A stretch of 64,000 bases of DNA, taken from contig NZ_CP076039.1 of the NCBI RefSeq assembly GCF_014529625.1, positions 1,860,001-1,924,000 of the forward strand. The letters are read 5' to 3'. The translations under genes were made by a program, and so were the position numbers. Positions 52,882-62,004 of this stretch are shown piece after piece. The notes beneath the pieces are model-generated. The model did no database searches and was not told the DNA's origin. It saw only the letters and a program-made list of their open reading frames with translations. The stretch is from Candidatus Pelagisphaera phototrophica (lineage in GTDB: Bacteria > Verrucomicrobiota > Verrucomicrobiia > Opitutales > Opitutaceae). Positions within the stretch are counted from its first letter, which is position 1, and each line of letters opens with the position of its first letter.

Positions 52882-53609
52882 GATGGAAGTGTGGATGCTC
52901 CTATGACGGAACGGACTACTCAGGTTGGCAGACCCAGGATGGGCCTTTGTCTATCCAGCAGGTGGTAGAAGAGTGTCTTTCCGAAATTTTTAAGAAAGAG
53001 ACAAAAGCAATCGGAAGCGGCCGAACGGATGCTGGCGTACATGCGATGGAGCAAGTTTTCCATTTTGACTTTGAATGGAAACATGATCCGGGCTCACTAG
53101 TGGAAGCAATGCGGTCTCTTTTGCCTGATACTGTTACGCCGTTGTTTGTGGAAAAGGTTGAGGACGATTTCCACGCGCGATTTTCTGCAGTATCCAAATG
53201 GTACCAATATCGAATTTATATGGGACAGGCGACCGCATTGGAAAATCGATACAGTTGGTCGCTGCATGGAGATCTCGCTCTCGAGGCGATGGCGAAGGCA
53301 ACTAGCCTGTTAAAGGGGACTCACGATTTCGGAGCGTTTGCGGCGAATCGAGGTATAGAATACAAAACTACGGTTCGAAAAATGTTTCGATCAGAAATGC
53401 TTCAGGAGAAAGATTTCCTTTTACTCAATTTTCAGGCCAACGGTTTTATGTATAAAATGGTGCGGAGCCTTGCAGGTACGGTCGCCAACGTAGGGCTTGG
53501 GCGTCTGTCACTGGATGCGTTTTCGGAGTTACTGAAATCCACAGAGAGAACTCCTATGGTTTTTGTTGCTCCGGCAAAAGGCCTTTTTCTGAAAAAGGTC
53601 TTTTATTAG
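52878..53609 (+). CDS. truA: tRNA pseudouridine synthase A
   Basis: A 243-residue pseudouridine synthase that modifies U38-40 in the tRNA anticodon stem. SYDGTDYSGWQ is at ~7-17, the catalytic GSGRTDAGVHAMEQV (~46-60, Asp) follows, and the late FQANGFMYKMVRSLAGT (~190-206) block fits. Length is typical. The coding end doubles as a terminator-like hairpin. Confidence 0.96.
   Translation: MRWKCGCSYDGTDYSGWQTQDGPLSIQQVVEECLSEIFKKETKAIGSGRTDAGVHAMEQVFHFDFEWKHDPGSLVEAMRSLLPDTVTPLFVEKVEDDFHARFSAVSKWYQYRIYMGQATALENRYSWSLHGDLALEAMAKATSLLKGTHDFGAFAANRGIEYKTTVRKMFRSEMLQEKDFLLLNFQANGFMYKMVRSLAGTVANVGLGRLSLDAFSELLKSTERTPMVFVAPAKGLFLKKVFY
53581..53604 (+). terminator. Terminator-like hairpin overlapping the truA 3' end
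   Basis: GCCTTTTT-CTG-AAAAAGGTC followed by TTTTATT. It lies inside the last truA codons; the stem has one G-T pair. Confidence 0.5.
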
Positions 53610-53758
53610 GAACGTATCTAGCGGGTACTTGGTGCCTGTCGCGTTCACTCTCTCAACTCGAGTCAGGCATTCTCAGATAGTCTGAATCTGGGTTGGTTCG
53701 CGATAATGAATTGCCTGCGGAAATGGATTCAGTACATATTGAACTTGCTGTTATTGAA

Positions 53759-54496
53759 ATGAATCTGATTCAAAAAGCTTTGAATTTCGGAGCTGGAGTT
53801 CTTGATGTCGCATTTCCGTCGAGCTGCGTTAGCTGCGGTGGAATGGTTGATGGGGCCCCGTTGCCGCATGTTTGCGATCGTTGTTTTTCGAAGATCCATA
53901 TCGTCGAGGATCCTCGTTGTCTGACATGCGGGTATCCGTTTTTTGGAGAAGTTGAATCCCATACGCATTGCCAACACTGCTCGCGATTGAATCCTCGTTT
54001 CTATCAAGGCTGGTCGATCAGCCTTTTCCGAGGCCCCATTCGCGACTTGGTCTATGCTCTTAAGTACGAGAACGCTCGCTGGGCTCTCGATGATTTATCT
54101 AGAGTGGCGGAATATGCCGAGGGTCTGGGTGACTATCTCGAAGACGCTATTCTGGTTCCCGTTCCTCTACATGCCCGAAAACTACGAGAGCGGGGATATA
54201 ATCAGAGCGAGCTGATTGTTAAGGAAATCGGCAAACGCTTTAGTTGTGAAACCGCAATCAATCTGCTCAAACGCACGATCGACACACCGTCCCAAACACA
54301 GTTTAACCGGAAAGAGCGTTACCGTAATCTCAGAAACGCCTTTTCAATAGAGCCTAATGTAGCCGCTGAAACGAAAAAAAGGTATATACTTGTAGATGAT
54401 GTGTTTACGACGGGATCTACCTTGAACGCCTGTGCTTCGGTTTTACGAAAAGAGAGAGTAAAACAGGTAGACGTATTGACTATCGGCCACGGGTGA
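53759..54496 (+). CDS. ComF-family phosphoribosyltransferase-like protein
   Basis: A 245-residue protein from the ATG at 53759; earlier in-frame starts (53723, 53693) add unlikely residues. The zinc-ribbon N-terminus has CVSCG, CDRC, CLTCGYPF and CQHC. The PRTase domain has ILVPVPLHARKLRERGYNQS (~147-166) and the PRPP loop ILVDDVFTTGSTL (~216-228). It belongs to the ComF/GntX family, linked in some bacteria to DNA uptake. Next to truA and accD. Confidence 0.92.
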   Translation: MNLIQKALNFGAGVLDVAFPSSCVSCGGMVDGAPLPHVCDRCFSKIHIVEDPRCLTCGYPFFGEVESHTHCQHCSRLNPRFYQGWSISLFRGPIRDLVYALKYENARWALDDLSRVAEYAEGLGDYLEDAILVPVPLHARKLRERGYNQSELIVKEIGKRFSCETAINLLKRTIDTPSQTQFNRKERYRNLRNAFSIEPNVAAETKKRYILVDDVFTTGSTLNACASVLRKERVKQVDVLTIGHG

Positions 54497-54531
54497 GTAA
54501 GGAAATTTACTAAAGGTAACGAATTTCGACT

Positions 54532-55392
54532 ATGCCTATTTTCCATAAACCAAAGTACTCCACCGTTCAGGTGAAGAAAAAGGATATCCCGCAGGGCCTT
54601 TGGCAAAAGTGCCCGGCTTCGGGAGAGATCATTTACAACAAGGAGCTTGAGCAGAATCAGAACGTGGTTCCCAAAAGCGGATTCCATTTTCCGATCGGCA
54701 GCCGCAAGCGGCTCGATTTTCTACTCGATGAGGGAAGCTGGGATGAAAAAGATAGGGATCTGAAGCCGACGGATCCTTTGGAATTCAAGGATCAGAAATC
54801 GTACAAGGATCGGGTGGCAACCTATCAAAAGGCAACTGGCCTCAACGATTCAGTTATCGATGGATTAGGTAAGATCCACGGCATTCCCTTGTCGATTGCG
54901 GTGATGGACTTCAAGTTTGGGGGAGGCTCGCTAGGGTCGGTAGCGGGAGAAAAGATCACACGGGCGATTGAGCGTTCTTTAGAGCATAAAATTCCCTGTG
55001 TCATTATTTCGTGCTCTGGAGGAGCCCGCATGCAGGAAGGTATTCTCAGTCTGATGCAAATGGCGAAAACCAGTGCGGCCTTGGCTAAGCTCTCCAAAGT
55101 CAAGATTCCGTTTATCTCCGTTTTGACCAATCCAACGACGGGTGGAGTGACCGCTAGCTACGCAGCCCTTGGGGACGTCATCATTTCAGAGCCGGGAGCG
55201 TTGATCGGCTTTGCGGGTCGGCGCGTTATCAAGGAAGCGACCAATGAAGATCTTCCAGAAGGTTTCCAGACAGCGGAGTTTCTGATGGATAGAGGCTTGA
55301 TTGACATGATTGTGGATCGTCGCGAAATGAAAGATCGCCTGGGGGACATCCTTTCCGCTCTATATCTGAAGGTTCAACCCAAGAACGCTTAG
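54532..55392 (+). CDS. accD: Acetyl-CoA carboxylase carboxyltransferase subunit beta
   Basis: A 286-residue protein that transfers the carboxyl group from biotin to acetyl-CoA together with AccA, the first step of fatty-acid synthesis. Crotonase-fold marks are [20 protein letters not shown] (~124-143), [16 protein letters not shown] and [16 protein letters not shown], all well kept. The N-terminal zinc ribbon is unusual: [14 protein letters not shown] and [10 protein letters not shown] hold one Cys (27), while the other three positions are Ser, Val and Ser. The usual CxxC...CxxC cannot bind zinc here. Confidence 0.95.
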   Translation: MPIFHKPKYSTVQVKKKDIPQGLWQKCPASGEIIYNKELEQNQNVVPKSGFHFPIGSRKRLDFLLDEGSWDEKDRDLKPTDPLEFKDQKSYKDRVATYQKATGLNDSVIDGLGKIHGIPLSIAVMDFKFGGGSLGSVAGEKITRAIERSLEHKIPCVIISCSGGARMQEGILSLMQMAKTSAALAKLSKVKIPFISVLTNPTTGGVTASYAALGDVIISEPGALIGFAGRRVIKEATNEDLPEGFQTAEFLMDRGLIDMIVDRREMKDRLGDILSALYLKVQPKNA

Positions 55393-55486
55393 TTGGTCTA
55401 AGGCTGGGTAGTAGCGTCACGCTGTGCCATGGTTGTAGATCTGAAATTCACGACTTGCGACCTGCCATCAGTGCTGGCCCTTCTGA

Positions 55487-56791
55487 ATGGAGATGGAACT
55501 TAAAACCTACGAAGAGGCTCGCGATTGGCTCTACTCGCTGAAAAATCGGGGTTCGTCCTATGGGCTGGAGCGTATGGAGCATTTTGCCAAAGCGCTTGGA
55601 AACCCGCAGAATGCGTATCCCATTATCCATGTAGCCGGTACCAATGGCAAAGGGTCTACTGCCGCCATGCTCGAAGCGATCTTCCGCGCTCACGGGTTCA
55701 AGACAGGACTATCGACATCTCCCCATCTAGTGCGGCAGGGAGAGCGGATTCAAGTGAATCGCTCCATTTTGGATGAGTCGCAAATACTTGAATACACGCG
55801 TGAGTTGGTCGAAGAGGCGAATGTAATAGCGGAAATGAACCCGGAGATGCATCCCAGCTTTTTCGAATTCATGACGGCGATGGCCTTTCGTCACTTCCAG
55901 CGTGAAAACGTGGATATCGCGATTGTTGAAGTTGGCCTTGGGGGACGCTTGGACGCCTCCAACGTAGTGATCCCTGAAGTCTCAGTAATCACTTCTATCG
56001 GGCTAGACCACTGTGAAATCCTCGGAGACACACTTGAAGCCATCGCTCGAGAAAAAGCAGGCATCATAAAAGGAGGGCTCCCCACTGTGATTGGTCATTT
56101 GCCGCCTGAGGCAGAATCGGTCATTCGTTCTATATGCCAGAAACGAAAGAGCTCTCTGATTTCCGTTGCTGAGGAGTTTGGGAATGATGTTTCCACCTAT
56201 CCACAAACAAACTTAGTGGGTGGATGCCAGAGGCTGAACGCGGCAACGGCCCTAGCGGTCGCTCGTGTTTTGGAATCCCGGTTTAATCTCGACGAAGAGA
56301 TTAGCGTTTCCACTTTGAAGGATGTTTATTGGCCAGGTCGTTGGGAGGAGAGGGATCTCGAGCATCGCAAGATCATTTTCGATGTTACGCACAACTCGGA
56401 TGGGGCACAGTGGCTTGAGGAAAACCTTTCCCAAATGGCAGAGAAGGGGGTACCTAAACCGGATGTCATATTCGGAGTGATGGGAGACGACCGAGCGAAT
56501 CTTCTCGTGCCTTTGATCGCGAGATTTGCCAAGTCGATAACGTTCGTGGTGCCGCAACAGGCTAGATCTTCAACGTTCGAATCGCTGGAGTCCTTCGTGC
56601 CCTGCTCTTTTCCGGGCTCGGTCGCTAGGGGATCCGTTCCCGAACTCTTTCCCTCAAGAGGCGAGTGCTCCTTGGATGTACCGGGCACCAGTCCTATTCT
56701 TGTCACTGGCTCGATCTATTTGATTGGAGAAATTTGCGAGCGATTCATTGAAGACGGCCCATTAGGACAGGGAATTCTACAGGATTTCTGA
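55487..56791 (+). CDS. folC: Bifunctional folylpolyglutamate/dihydrofolate synthase
   Basis: A 434-residue Mur-ligase-like ATPase that adds glutamate to folates. The P-loop VAGTNGKGSTAAML is at ~47-60, SPHLVRQGERIQVN at ~78-91, VEVGLGGRLDASN at ~148-160, TSIGLDHCEILGDTLEAIAR at ~168-187, and the KAGIIKG motif carrying the carbamylated-Lys region follows. The C-terminal domain includes IIFDVTHNSDGA. accD-folC is a common bacterial order. A second ATG at 55493 could serve as start. Confidence 0.95.
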   Translation: MEMELKTYEEARDWLYSLKNRGSSYGLERMEHFAKALGNPQNAYPIIHVAGTNGKGSTAAMLEAIFRAHGFKTGLSTSPHLVRQGERIQVNRSILDESQILEYTRELVEEANVIAEMNPEMHPSFFEFMTAMAFRHFQRENVDIAIVEVGLGGRLDASNVVIPEVSVITSIGLDHCEILGDTLEAIAREKAGIIKGGLPTVIGHLPPEAESVIRSICQKRKSSLISVAEEFGNDVSTYPQTNLVGGCQRLNAATALAVARVLESRFNLDEEISVSTLKDVYWPGRWEERDLEHRKIIFDVTHNSDGAQWLEENLSQMAEKGVPKPDVIFGVMGDDRANLLVPLIARFAKSITFVVPQQARSSTFESLESFVPCSFPGSVARGSVPELFPSRGECSLDVPGTSPILVTGSIYLIGEICERFIEDGPLGQGILQDF

Positions 56792-56917
56792 ACGATACTT
56801 TAACCGAATTTTCTCCAACCGACTAGCTGTTGGTATTTTCGATTTCGGGTCCTCTAAAAAATCGATTGACATGGAAGCTCTAAACTAGATTTTCGGGGCC
56901 TCTTTTATTTGGAGGAT

Positions 56918-56993
<76 letters not shown>

Positions 56994-57042
56994 GATTTAA
57001 GAGGTTTTAAACTCTGTCGTTATCAATGACACAGGTGTTTTT

Positions 57043-57118
57043 GCCGGCGTAGCTCAATTGGTAGAGCAACTGATTTGTAATCAGTAGGTTGCGGGTTCGA
57101 GTCCCATCGCCGGCTCCA
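57043..57118 (+). tRNA. tRNA-Thr (anticodon TGT)
   Basis: 76 nt with CCA: acceptor GCCGGCG/CGCCGGC, anticodon arm ACTGA-TTTGTAA-TCAGT, T-arm GCGGG-TTCGAGT-CCCAT. It is followed within ~100 bp by integrase debris, so its 3' end was probably an attachment site. Confidence 0.95.
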
Positions 57119-57221
57119 CTTAAACCACTAAACAAGAGTGTTTTAAGGAGGAAACTGGTTTTCCCATTTCATTCTATTGTGATTTATTTTGTCTTGATCT
57201 CGCCTGTTTTTAGGGCAGGAG

Positions 57222-57500
57222 ATGCCAAAGTGACCTACACTAAAGGACAAGAAATTGCCAAACGGTAGCTGGCAGTTGAACGTTCCTGCGAGCCTCTCTA
57301 AGACCGGCTCAAGGGCCCGTCCGGAGTTCACACCCAAGCAGGAGGCTTCGGTGTAGGCTAAGAGGCTTCTGGGGCACATATCCAAGCACGGTGCTTCAAG
57401 CACGCAGTTCAAGAGTTCGGAGGCGAAGACGATAGACGTATCGTTCAATGCACTACAGATGCCCGAAAAGCGTTTGACGCGTATTATAACGAGCAGCTAG
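57222..57500 (+). pseudogene. Tyrosine-recombinase (phage integrase) N-terminal remnant
   Basis: One frame reads PTLKDKKLPNGSWQLNVPAS then LSKTGSRARPEFTPKQEA, the arm-binding N-terminal domain pattern of tyrosine integrases (W-x-x-xVP-x-xLS-x-TG-x-R-x-x-x-F-x-x-K-x-EA). It continues with AKRLLGHISKHGASSTQFKS. Stops at 57231, 57354 and 57498 interrupt it, and the catalytic R...HxxR...Y domain is not found downstream. Its position just after tRNA-Thr is where an integrase gene would sit in an element integrated at that tRNA. Confidence 0.6.
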
Positions 57501-57520
57501 ACCTGGTCGATGAGCTGGCA

Positions 57521-57919
57521 GTGACAGGGTTGGAGGAGCAAATGCGGCTAAGGTCTCGTGAAAAGGCTATCGCGTTCGCTTTTTTGCTCAGCGTTGCGGA
57601 CAATCCAAACAGTGAGACGCTGCCTGCAAGCGTGGCAAGTAGGGCAATAGCCGTTGAGAAATGGTTTCTGTTCTTAGGCCTGCAATTCGTTGGCACGCTG
57701 ATAGATCATAAGAGCGACGCTAACCTAAAGAAGATAGCCGATGTTGTTGGTCGCAAGGGTACCATCGCGCGAAGCCAGCTCCAGCATAGCCACAACTTCA
57801 CTGCCGTGCAGGTCAATGCCTTCGCCGAAGCGGTGGAGGACGGTAGGATGCGGGGTGTCTCGGTAAATAGGAAGATAGCCGCGAACAACCAGGAGGTTGT
57901 CAGCTTCGTTGCGACGTAG
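57521..57919 (+). CDS. Unidentified ORF (132 aa) behind the integrase remnant
   Basis: Open without ATG from 57362; a GTG at 57521 is the likeliest start. The product contains AIAFAFLLSVADNPNSETLP, AVEKWFLFLGLQFVGTLIDH and a Lys/Arg-rich middle part, and ends in a TAG. No family recognised. It lies in the same frame-shifted neighbourhood as the integrase debris, so it may be a decayed or phage-derived gene. Confidence 0.35.
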   Translation: MTGLEEQMRLRSREKAIAFAFLLSVADNPNSETLPASVASRAIAVEKWFLFLGLQFVGTLIDHKSDANLKKIADVVGRKGTIARSQLQHSHNFTAVQVNAFAEAVEDGRMRGVSVNRKIAANNQEVVSFVAT

Positions 57920-58055
57920 TTGAGGAATGAACGAGGGGAGGGCTTCCCCCTTCTCAGGCGTAAAGAGATTCTTAATGCATAAGAGAATCTTTTTTGGAAC
58001 ATTATCAGCAAAAGGTTATCTAATAAGGTATCATAGTTGTATTTGCCGACAAACT

Positions 58056-58073
58056 CGCCCTCAGGGCGGTTTT
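58056..58073 (+). terminator. Terminator-like hairpin
   Basis: CGCCC-TCA-GGGCG followed by GTTTTG. Short, tight stem. Confidence 0.5.
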
Positions 58074-58096
58074 GATGCGGTGAGAATAAAGGAGTG

Positions 58097-58130
58097 GGGC
58101 AGTCTTGGGGAAGGCTGCCCTTTTCTTTTC
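58097..58130 (+). terminator. Intrinsic terminator
   Basis: GGGCAG ... CTGCCC separated by 12 bases, followed by TTTTCTTTTC. Confidence 0.65.
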
Positions 58131-58301
58131 TTATTTGGTGCCAAGGGCCAAAATTAGCAGATCTTCTGTCAATACTCCCCAAAAGTGGTTCAGCTAATGG
58201 GAGTGCTTGATCTTTGAGAAGCGGGATGGAATCTTTCTCTCACACCTAAGCCAGCTTGTTCGGCGTTAACCTGTATAGCGATGTCGAAGGGGTGATTCAA
58301 A

Positions 58302-58334
58302 GGAGCAGTTCGGGAGGGCTGCTTCTTTTTTTTC
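58302..58334 (+). terminator. Intrinsic terminator
   Basis: GGAGCAG ... CTGCTTC with a 10-base loop and one mismatch, followed by an eight-T tract. Confidence 0.65.
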
Positions 58335-58666
58335 CCACTTGGCCACGCTCGCGGTGAGATAATACGCTCCCAAAACCCATCCCCCAAACAAGGGGCTTTT
58401 TGGTCCTCGGGAAACACGGCCTCGCCCCCACAACAAACAAAGGGGGGGCGGGGGCAAAAGCCCGAAAGGGCTTTGCACACATACGAGTAATCAGCCCCTC
58501 GAAAAAGTGGTCCTCCCAAACTAAGTCGTTGTTAGATCTTGAACATTTCTCATTTGTGGGAAACTTTTTTTCACTTAGTGCCAAGTCGTAAATATTTCTC
58601 AGGCCTTGTGGTGATATCGCTAGTAGGTGGCGGTTGATTCGGTAAGATAAAGACTCAATCGGAAAA

Positions 58667-58825
58667 ATGCAACCAACGAAAGCGATCTGCACGGTATGCG
58701 GAGAAACGTTCACCAAAAAGCAACCAACTCACAAAATTTGCTCTGACCCATGCAGAGTAACTGCTCAAAGGAAATATTACCCTACGGAGAAGCGGTACGC
58801 AGGGAATTTACAATTAAAATTATGA
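58667..58825 (+). CDS. Small zinc-ribbon protein (52 aa)
   Basis: ATG to TGA, reading AICTVCGETFTKKQPTHKIC then SDPCRVTAQRKYYPTEKRY. The CxxC and CxxxC pairs 13 residues apart form a treble-clef/zinc-ribbon knuckle, as in small phage and mobile-element DNA-binding proteins. The stop overlaps the start of the next gene (ATGA), so translation of the large secreted protein may be coupled to it. It may also be a remnant; short length keeps confidence moderate. Confidence 0.5.
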   Translation: MQPTKAICTVCGETFTKKQPTHKICSDPCRVTAQRKYYPTEKRYAGNLQLKL

Positions 58826-61551
58826 TTAAGTCTAGCAGGGGTTTTTTATGGGCGGTGGTTACGCTGTCTCTTCTGTTAGCATCAGCCTATTCCCAATCGC
58901 GCTTGGATTTCGCGATTGACGGACCTATCGCCGCCGATAAGCTCGGAGTCTCCTCCGAGTGGGCGATCGACGGCACCGCCCTCGTGCTTAGCGTCTCCGG
59001 CGAAAACGACGCCGCGGCAAGCAGTGCCGGAGACGTTGGCTCCCCCGGTCCGGCCGTTGATACCTCGGAGCCGCTTCCCCCAAGCATCGATCCGCCGCTG
59101 GTAGAATATGGTCGCGTTTACTTCGATATCGCCTACGATGATGGATTCCATATAAGTGCTTTGGATCCGAATCTTGGCGATACGATTTCTTTCACGACAA
59201 ACTACGCTCCAGCTTGGTTGACGACAACCGACAACGGTGACGGCACCCTCAGCTTTTCAGGAACTCCGACCCTAGCAGGGGTCTACAGCTTGGAGGTTAC
59301 TGCAACAGATGATTCGCCCGCTCCGCTATCCACAACCGAAACGGTCACGCTTCATATTGCGGATAATAATAATCCAGTCTTGCTCAATGAATACAATGCT
59401 GTCGATTCTGAAAACTTCCTGAACTCCGGCGACGCCACCCAAGATCAGGATGGTGGCACCGCAGCAGACAGTTTTTTTCAAAGAATCGAGGGTAATGGTG
59501 GCGATTGGTTCGAGCTCGTTGTGGTCGGCTACGGCGATGATGCAGATAATGACCCCTTGACGCCCGTGGTCCCACAGCCCGGAACATCTGTCGACATGCG
59601 AGGCTGGCAAATTGAAATCATTTCTGACGGCGGTTCCGAAACGATCGTGCTTTCACAAGTCGAATACTGGGCTGCTGTACCCGTGGGAACGCTCCTAACT
59701 TTTATCGAGGACAATAGTGCGGGCGGCGGGCTCGATACTGAGATCAATAAGACATCGGATCTGACCGGGGCCGGTTACGCATGGTCGAATATTTGGATTC
59801 ATGATCCGTTTTTCATCGATCAAGCGCTTTCGGACTTCGGTGATGGAATCGTCGTCGATAACGGTGGAACAAACTTTGTCATCCGCGACGACTCGAACGA
59901 GCCGATCTTCGGCCCTGTCGGCGAGGGAGTGAAGCCGGAATCCGGAATCGGATCGGACGAGATATTCAAACTGGAGCAGGACCCTGTCCCGGCGATTGAT
60001 CCGTTGTTTGGTAATTTTCAAGATGGCGAGTCGAGCACTTTTGGCAGTCCCAACCAGTGGTCAGGGGGCAATATCACCCAGTCTTTTGCTACATTTCAGA
60101 TCGCGAATACGCCTCCACAGTTCGATTCGGCACCGAACACTGAAGACGACTACAACACCGTTTCGACTGCAGGCACTTACAGTTACGCCGTCTCAGTGTC
60201 AGACCCCGATGGCACCACACCTAGCCTCTTAGCGGATTCATTGCCGTCCTTCCTGACACTCACGGGAAATACGTTGAGCAACAACCGCCCACTCACAATC
60301 GACGATGCCGGCATTTACCCTGTGGAGCTATCGGCGTTTGACGGAAACCTGACCACACCCCAGAAGTTTCACCTCACCGTTTATAATCCCGCTCCCGCAA
60401 TTATTCTGAACGAGTATAACGCTGTCAGTGGTAGCAGCTTTCTCAATGGAGGCGACGCCCTCGCGGACGACAGCAGCGGGACAGCTGCCGACGCGTTTTT
60501 TGACCGCGTCGCAGGAAACGGTGGAGATTGGTACGAAGTCGTGGTCGTGGGCGATGGTGGACCGGGTCATACGGACCTGCGCGGATATGTCATCGAGGTC
60601 GGAGCGAGCGCGTCCGATGGCAGTTTCGATGCAGGCAGCGAAATCGTGCTTTCCGGCGACGCTGCTTGGGCGACGGTCGAACACGGTACGATCCTTACTT
60701 TTACTGAGGATAACACGGCCAACGGCGGGCATGACAGTGGTTTGAAAATCACCGATAATCTCACCAGCGGTGGCTGGATTTGGACCAATATTTGGTTGGG
60801 CGACCCGACCTTACTGGATTACACGGATGAAGCGACCAACGGGTACGATCTGATTTCTCTACCAGACGTAAGCGGACTCGAAATCGACGAAGCCAACACA
60901 CAGATCCGGATCCTCGATGCCAGCGCCCGTATCGTCTTCGGACCGGCTGGGGAAGGTATTGCTCCGCTTTCTGGCGTGTCCGCAACGGACGTCTTTGAAC
61001 TGGAAGGGGATCCGTCTCCGTTGATTACGCCTTTGGATGACGCGCAACTAGCACCTGCGGGGGAAGGTTACGACGACGGAGCGAGTGGCTCCACCTTTGG
61101 CGCTCCGAATGAATGGAACACAGGCGGAGGCGGCGCACAGGTCTCTCAGGACTTCTCGGCGTTCATTCCTGTAGCCACGCCATTTGAGCAATGGACTGGT
61201 TCTTTCGGGCTCAGCGGTGCAGGTGCGCTCGCCTCGGCCGATACCGATGGTGATGGCTTTAGCAACCTTGAGGAATACTTGTTCGGCGGAGAACCCGACG
61301 ATGCTTTGGAACGCCCCTCGTTCTCCATCGACCCATCGGAGGTGGATCGATTTTCGGCAACCGCTCGGACGGATGATTCGAGTTTTTCGGTCTTTCCGCA
61401 GTGGAGTCGCGATCTCGAAAATTGGTTTTCCTCTGATTTCACGGAGATCGCTGATGCGCCTTCAAGCGAGGGTTCCAGCTATCGTGATCGAACCTGGGAA
61501 TTGACCTTGGGCGACGAACCGACCCTATTCTATCGACTCAAGGCTGAGTGA
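58822..61551 (+). CDS. Large secreted repeat protein (Ig-like and lamin-tail-like domains), 909 aa
   Basis: From the ATG at 58822 a signal peptide (FLWAVVTLSLLLASAYSQS) is followed by two duplicated modules. Each consists of an Ig/cadherin-like unit (GDTISFTTNYAPAWLTTTDN; second at ~455-530) and a ~250-residue unit beginning LLNEYNAVDSENFLNSGD or ILNEYNAVSGSSFLNGGD, containing GGDWFELVVVG or GGDWYEVVVVG and ending STFGSPNQW or STFGAPNEW. These look like lamin-tail-type domains. DTDGDGFSNLEEYLFGG near the C-terminus is a calcium-binding thrombospondin-type-3-like motif. The end FYRLKAE is a common close of Verrucomicrobial secreted proteins. G+C is visibly higher than in the neighbours. Function unknown, surface or extracellular. 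Confidence 0.85.
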   Translation: MIKSSRGFLWAVVTLSLLLASAYSQSRLDFAIDGPIAADKLGVSSEWAIDGTALVLSVSGENDAAASSAGDVGSPGPAVDTSEPLPPSIDPPLVEYGRVYFDIAYDDGFHISALDPNLGDTISFTTNYAPAWLTTTDNGDGTLSFSGTPTLAGVYSLEVTATDDSPAPLSTTETVTLHIADNNNPVLLNEYNAVDSENFLNSGDATQDQDGGTAADSFFQRIEGNGGDWFELVVVGYGDDADNDPLTPVVPQPGTSVDMRGWQIEIISDGGSETIVLSQVEYWAAVPVGTLLTFIEDNSAGGGLDTEINKTSDLTGAGYAWSNIWIHDPFFIDQALSDFGDGIVVDNGGTNFVIRDDSNEPIFGPVGEGVKPESGIGSDEIFKLEQDPVPAIDPLFGNFQDGESSTFGSPNQWSGGNITQSFATFQIANTPPQFDSAPNTEDDYNTVSTAGTYSYAVSVSDPDGTTPSLLADSLPSFLTLTGNTLSNNRPLTIDDAGIYPVELSAFDGNLTTPQKFHLTVYNPAPAIILNEYNAVSGSSFLNGGDALADDSSGTAADAFFDRVAGNGGDWYEVVVVGDGGPGHTDLRGYVIEVGASASDGSFDAGSEIVLSGDAAWATVEHGTILTFTEDNTANGGHDSGLKITDNLTSGGWIWTNIWLGDPTLLDYTDEATNGYDLISLPDVSGLEIDEANTQIRILDASARIVFGPAGEGIAPLSGVSATDVFELEGDPSPLITPLDDAQLAPAGEGYDDGASGSTFGAPNEWNTGGGGAQVSQDFSAFIPVATPFEQWTGSFGLSGAGALASADTDGDGFSNLEEYLFGGEPDDALERPSFSIDPSEVDRFSATARTDDSSFSVFPQWSRDLENWFSSDFTEIADAPSSEGSSYRDRTWELTLGDEPTLFYRLKAE

Positions 61552-61866
61552 TGTTTTAGCGCAGTTGGGCCGAAGCTCGCGGATCTCGGTGTTGGGTCGC
61601 CGCTTCCCAATCCGACTATGACGGTTTATAAGTCTCGATGGGACGGCAACCCGCCGGACGTCATAGCTACCATCGACGACTGGAAAGCTGACAATGACAA
61701 TGTCGCGGAAATCGTAGCTGCGATGAGTTCTGCTGGAGCATTCCCGCTAGAACCCACCGAGACTTTCCAGGGACGCCCTTTTATGACCGATGATACAAGT
61801 AGCGCTGCAGCCCTTCTTGGATTTGGGGTAGTTGCACTAGCTGCTGCAAGGGGGAGATTGGGATAG
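61552..61866 (+). pseudogene. In-frame relic: secreted-protein domain plus CTERM tail
   Basis: Directly after the TGA of the 909-residue protein, and in the same frame, 104 codons stay open. They read SAVGPKLADLGVGSPLPNPT, a fragment of a domain common in Verrucomicrobial secreted proteins (RAVGPxLxxFGV-type), then DDWKADNDNVAEI, GAFPLEPTE, and end SSAAALLGFGVVALAAARGR-LG, a VPDSG/PEP-CTERM-like tail. There is no start codon before the internal ATG at 61618. Most likely it is the truncated 3' end of another surface-protein gene; readthrough of the TGA would add the sorting tail to the large protein. Confidence 0.65.
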
Positions 61867-61870
61867 GGCT

Positions 61871-61914
61871 AGCTTCAGAAGCCCTCAGGGCGACATTTTT
61901 TTCTGGGGTAGTTA
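61871..61914. repeat. 44-bp imperfect direct repeat, left copy
   Basis: AGCTTCAGAAGCCCTCAGGG through TGGGGTAGTTAA matches 62503-62546 at roughly four of five positions. The two copies flank the ABM gene. Confidence 0.5.
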
Positions 61915-62004
61915 ACACAATCATAAGGCTTTGGGCGAAATATTGGTATTAAATTTACGGATGTTGGGATTTATTATTTCAATATGTGTTTCAGATAGAA
62001 CAGA

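Larger units (their letters stand above)
57920..58666. other. ~0.75 kb non-coding stretch with three terminator-like hairpins
   Basis: No supported CDS. A minus-strand frame through 58190-58519 is G/C-run driven and rejected. Three hairpins with T-tracts (listed separately) and a GCCCGAAAGGGC palindrome near 58460 give the region the look of former phage or element intergenic spacers. Confidence 0.5.

Noticed and set aside
58190-58519. 109-codon minus-strand ORF rich in Pro, Gly and Cys
   Set aside because: It is driven by C and G homopolymer runs and runs across a strong plus-strand terminator hairpin; no family resemblance.
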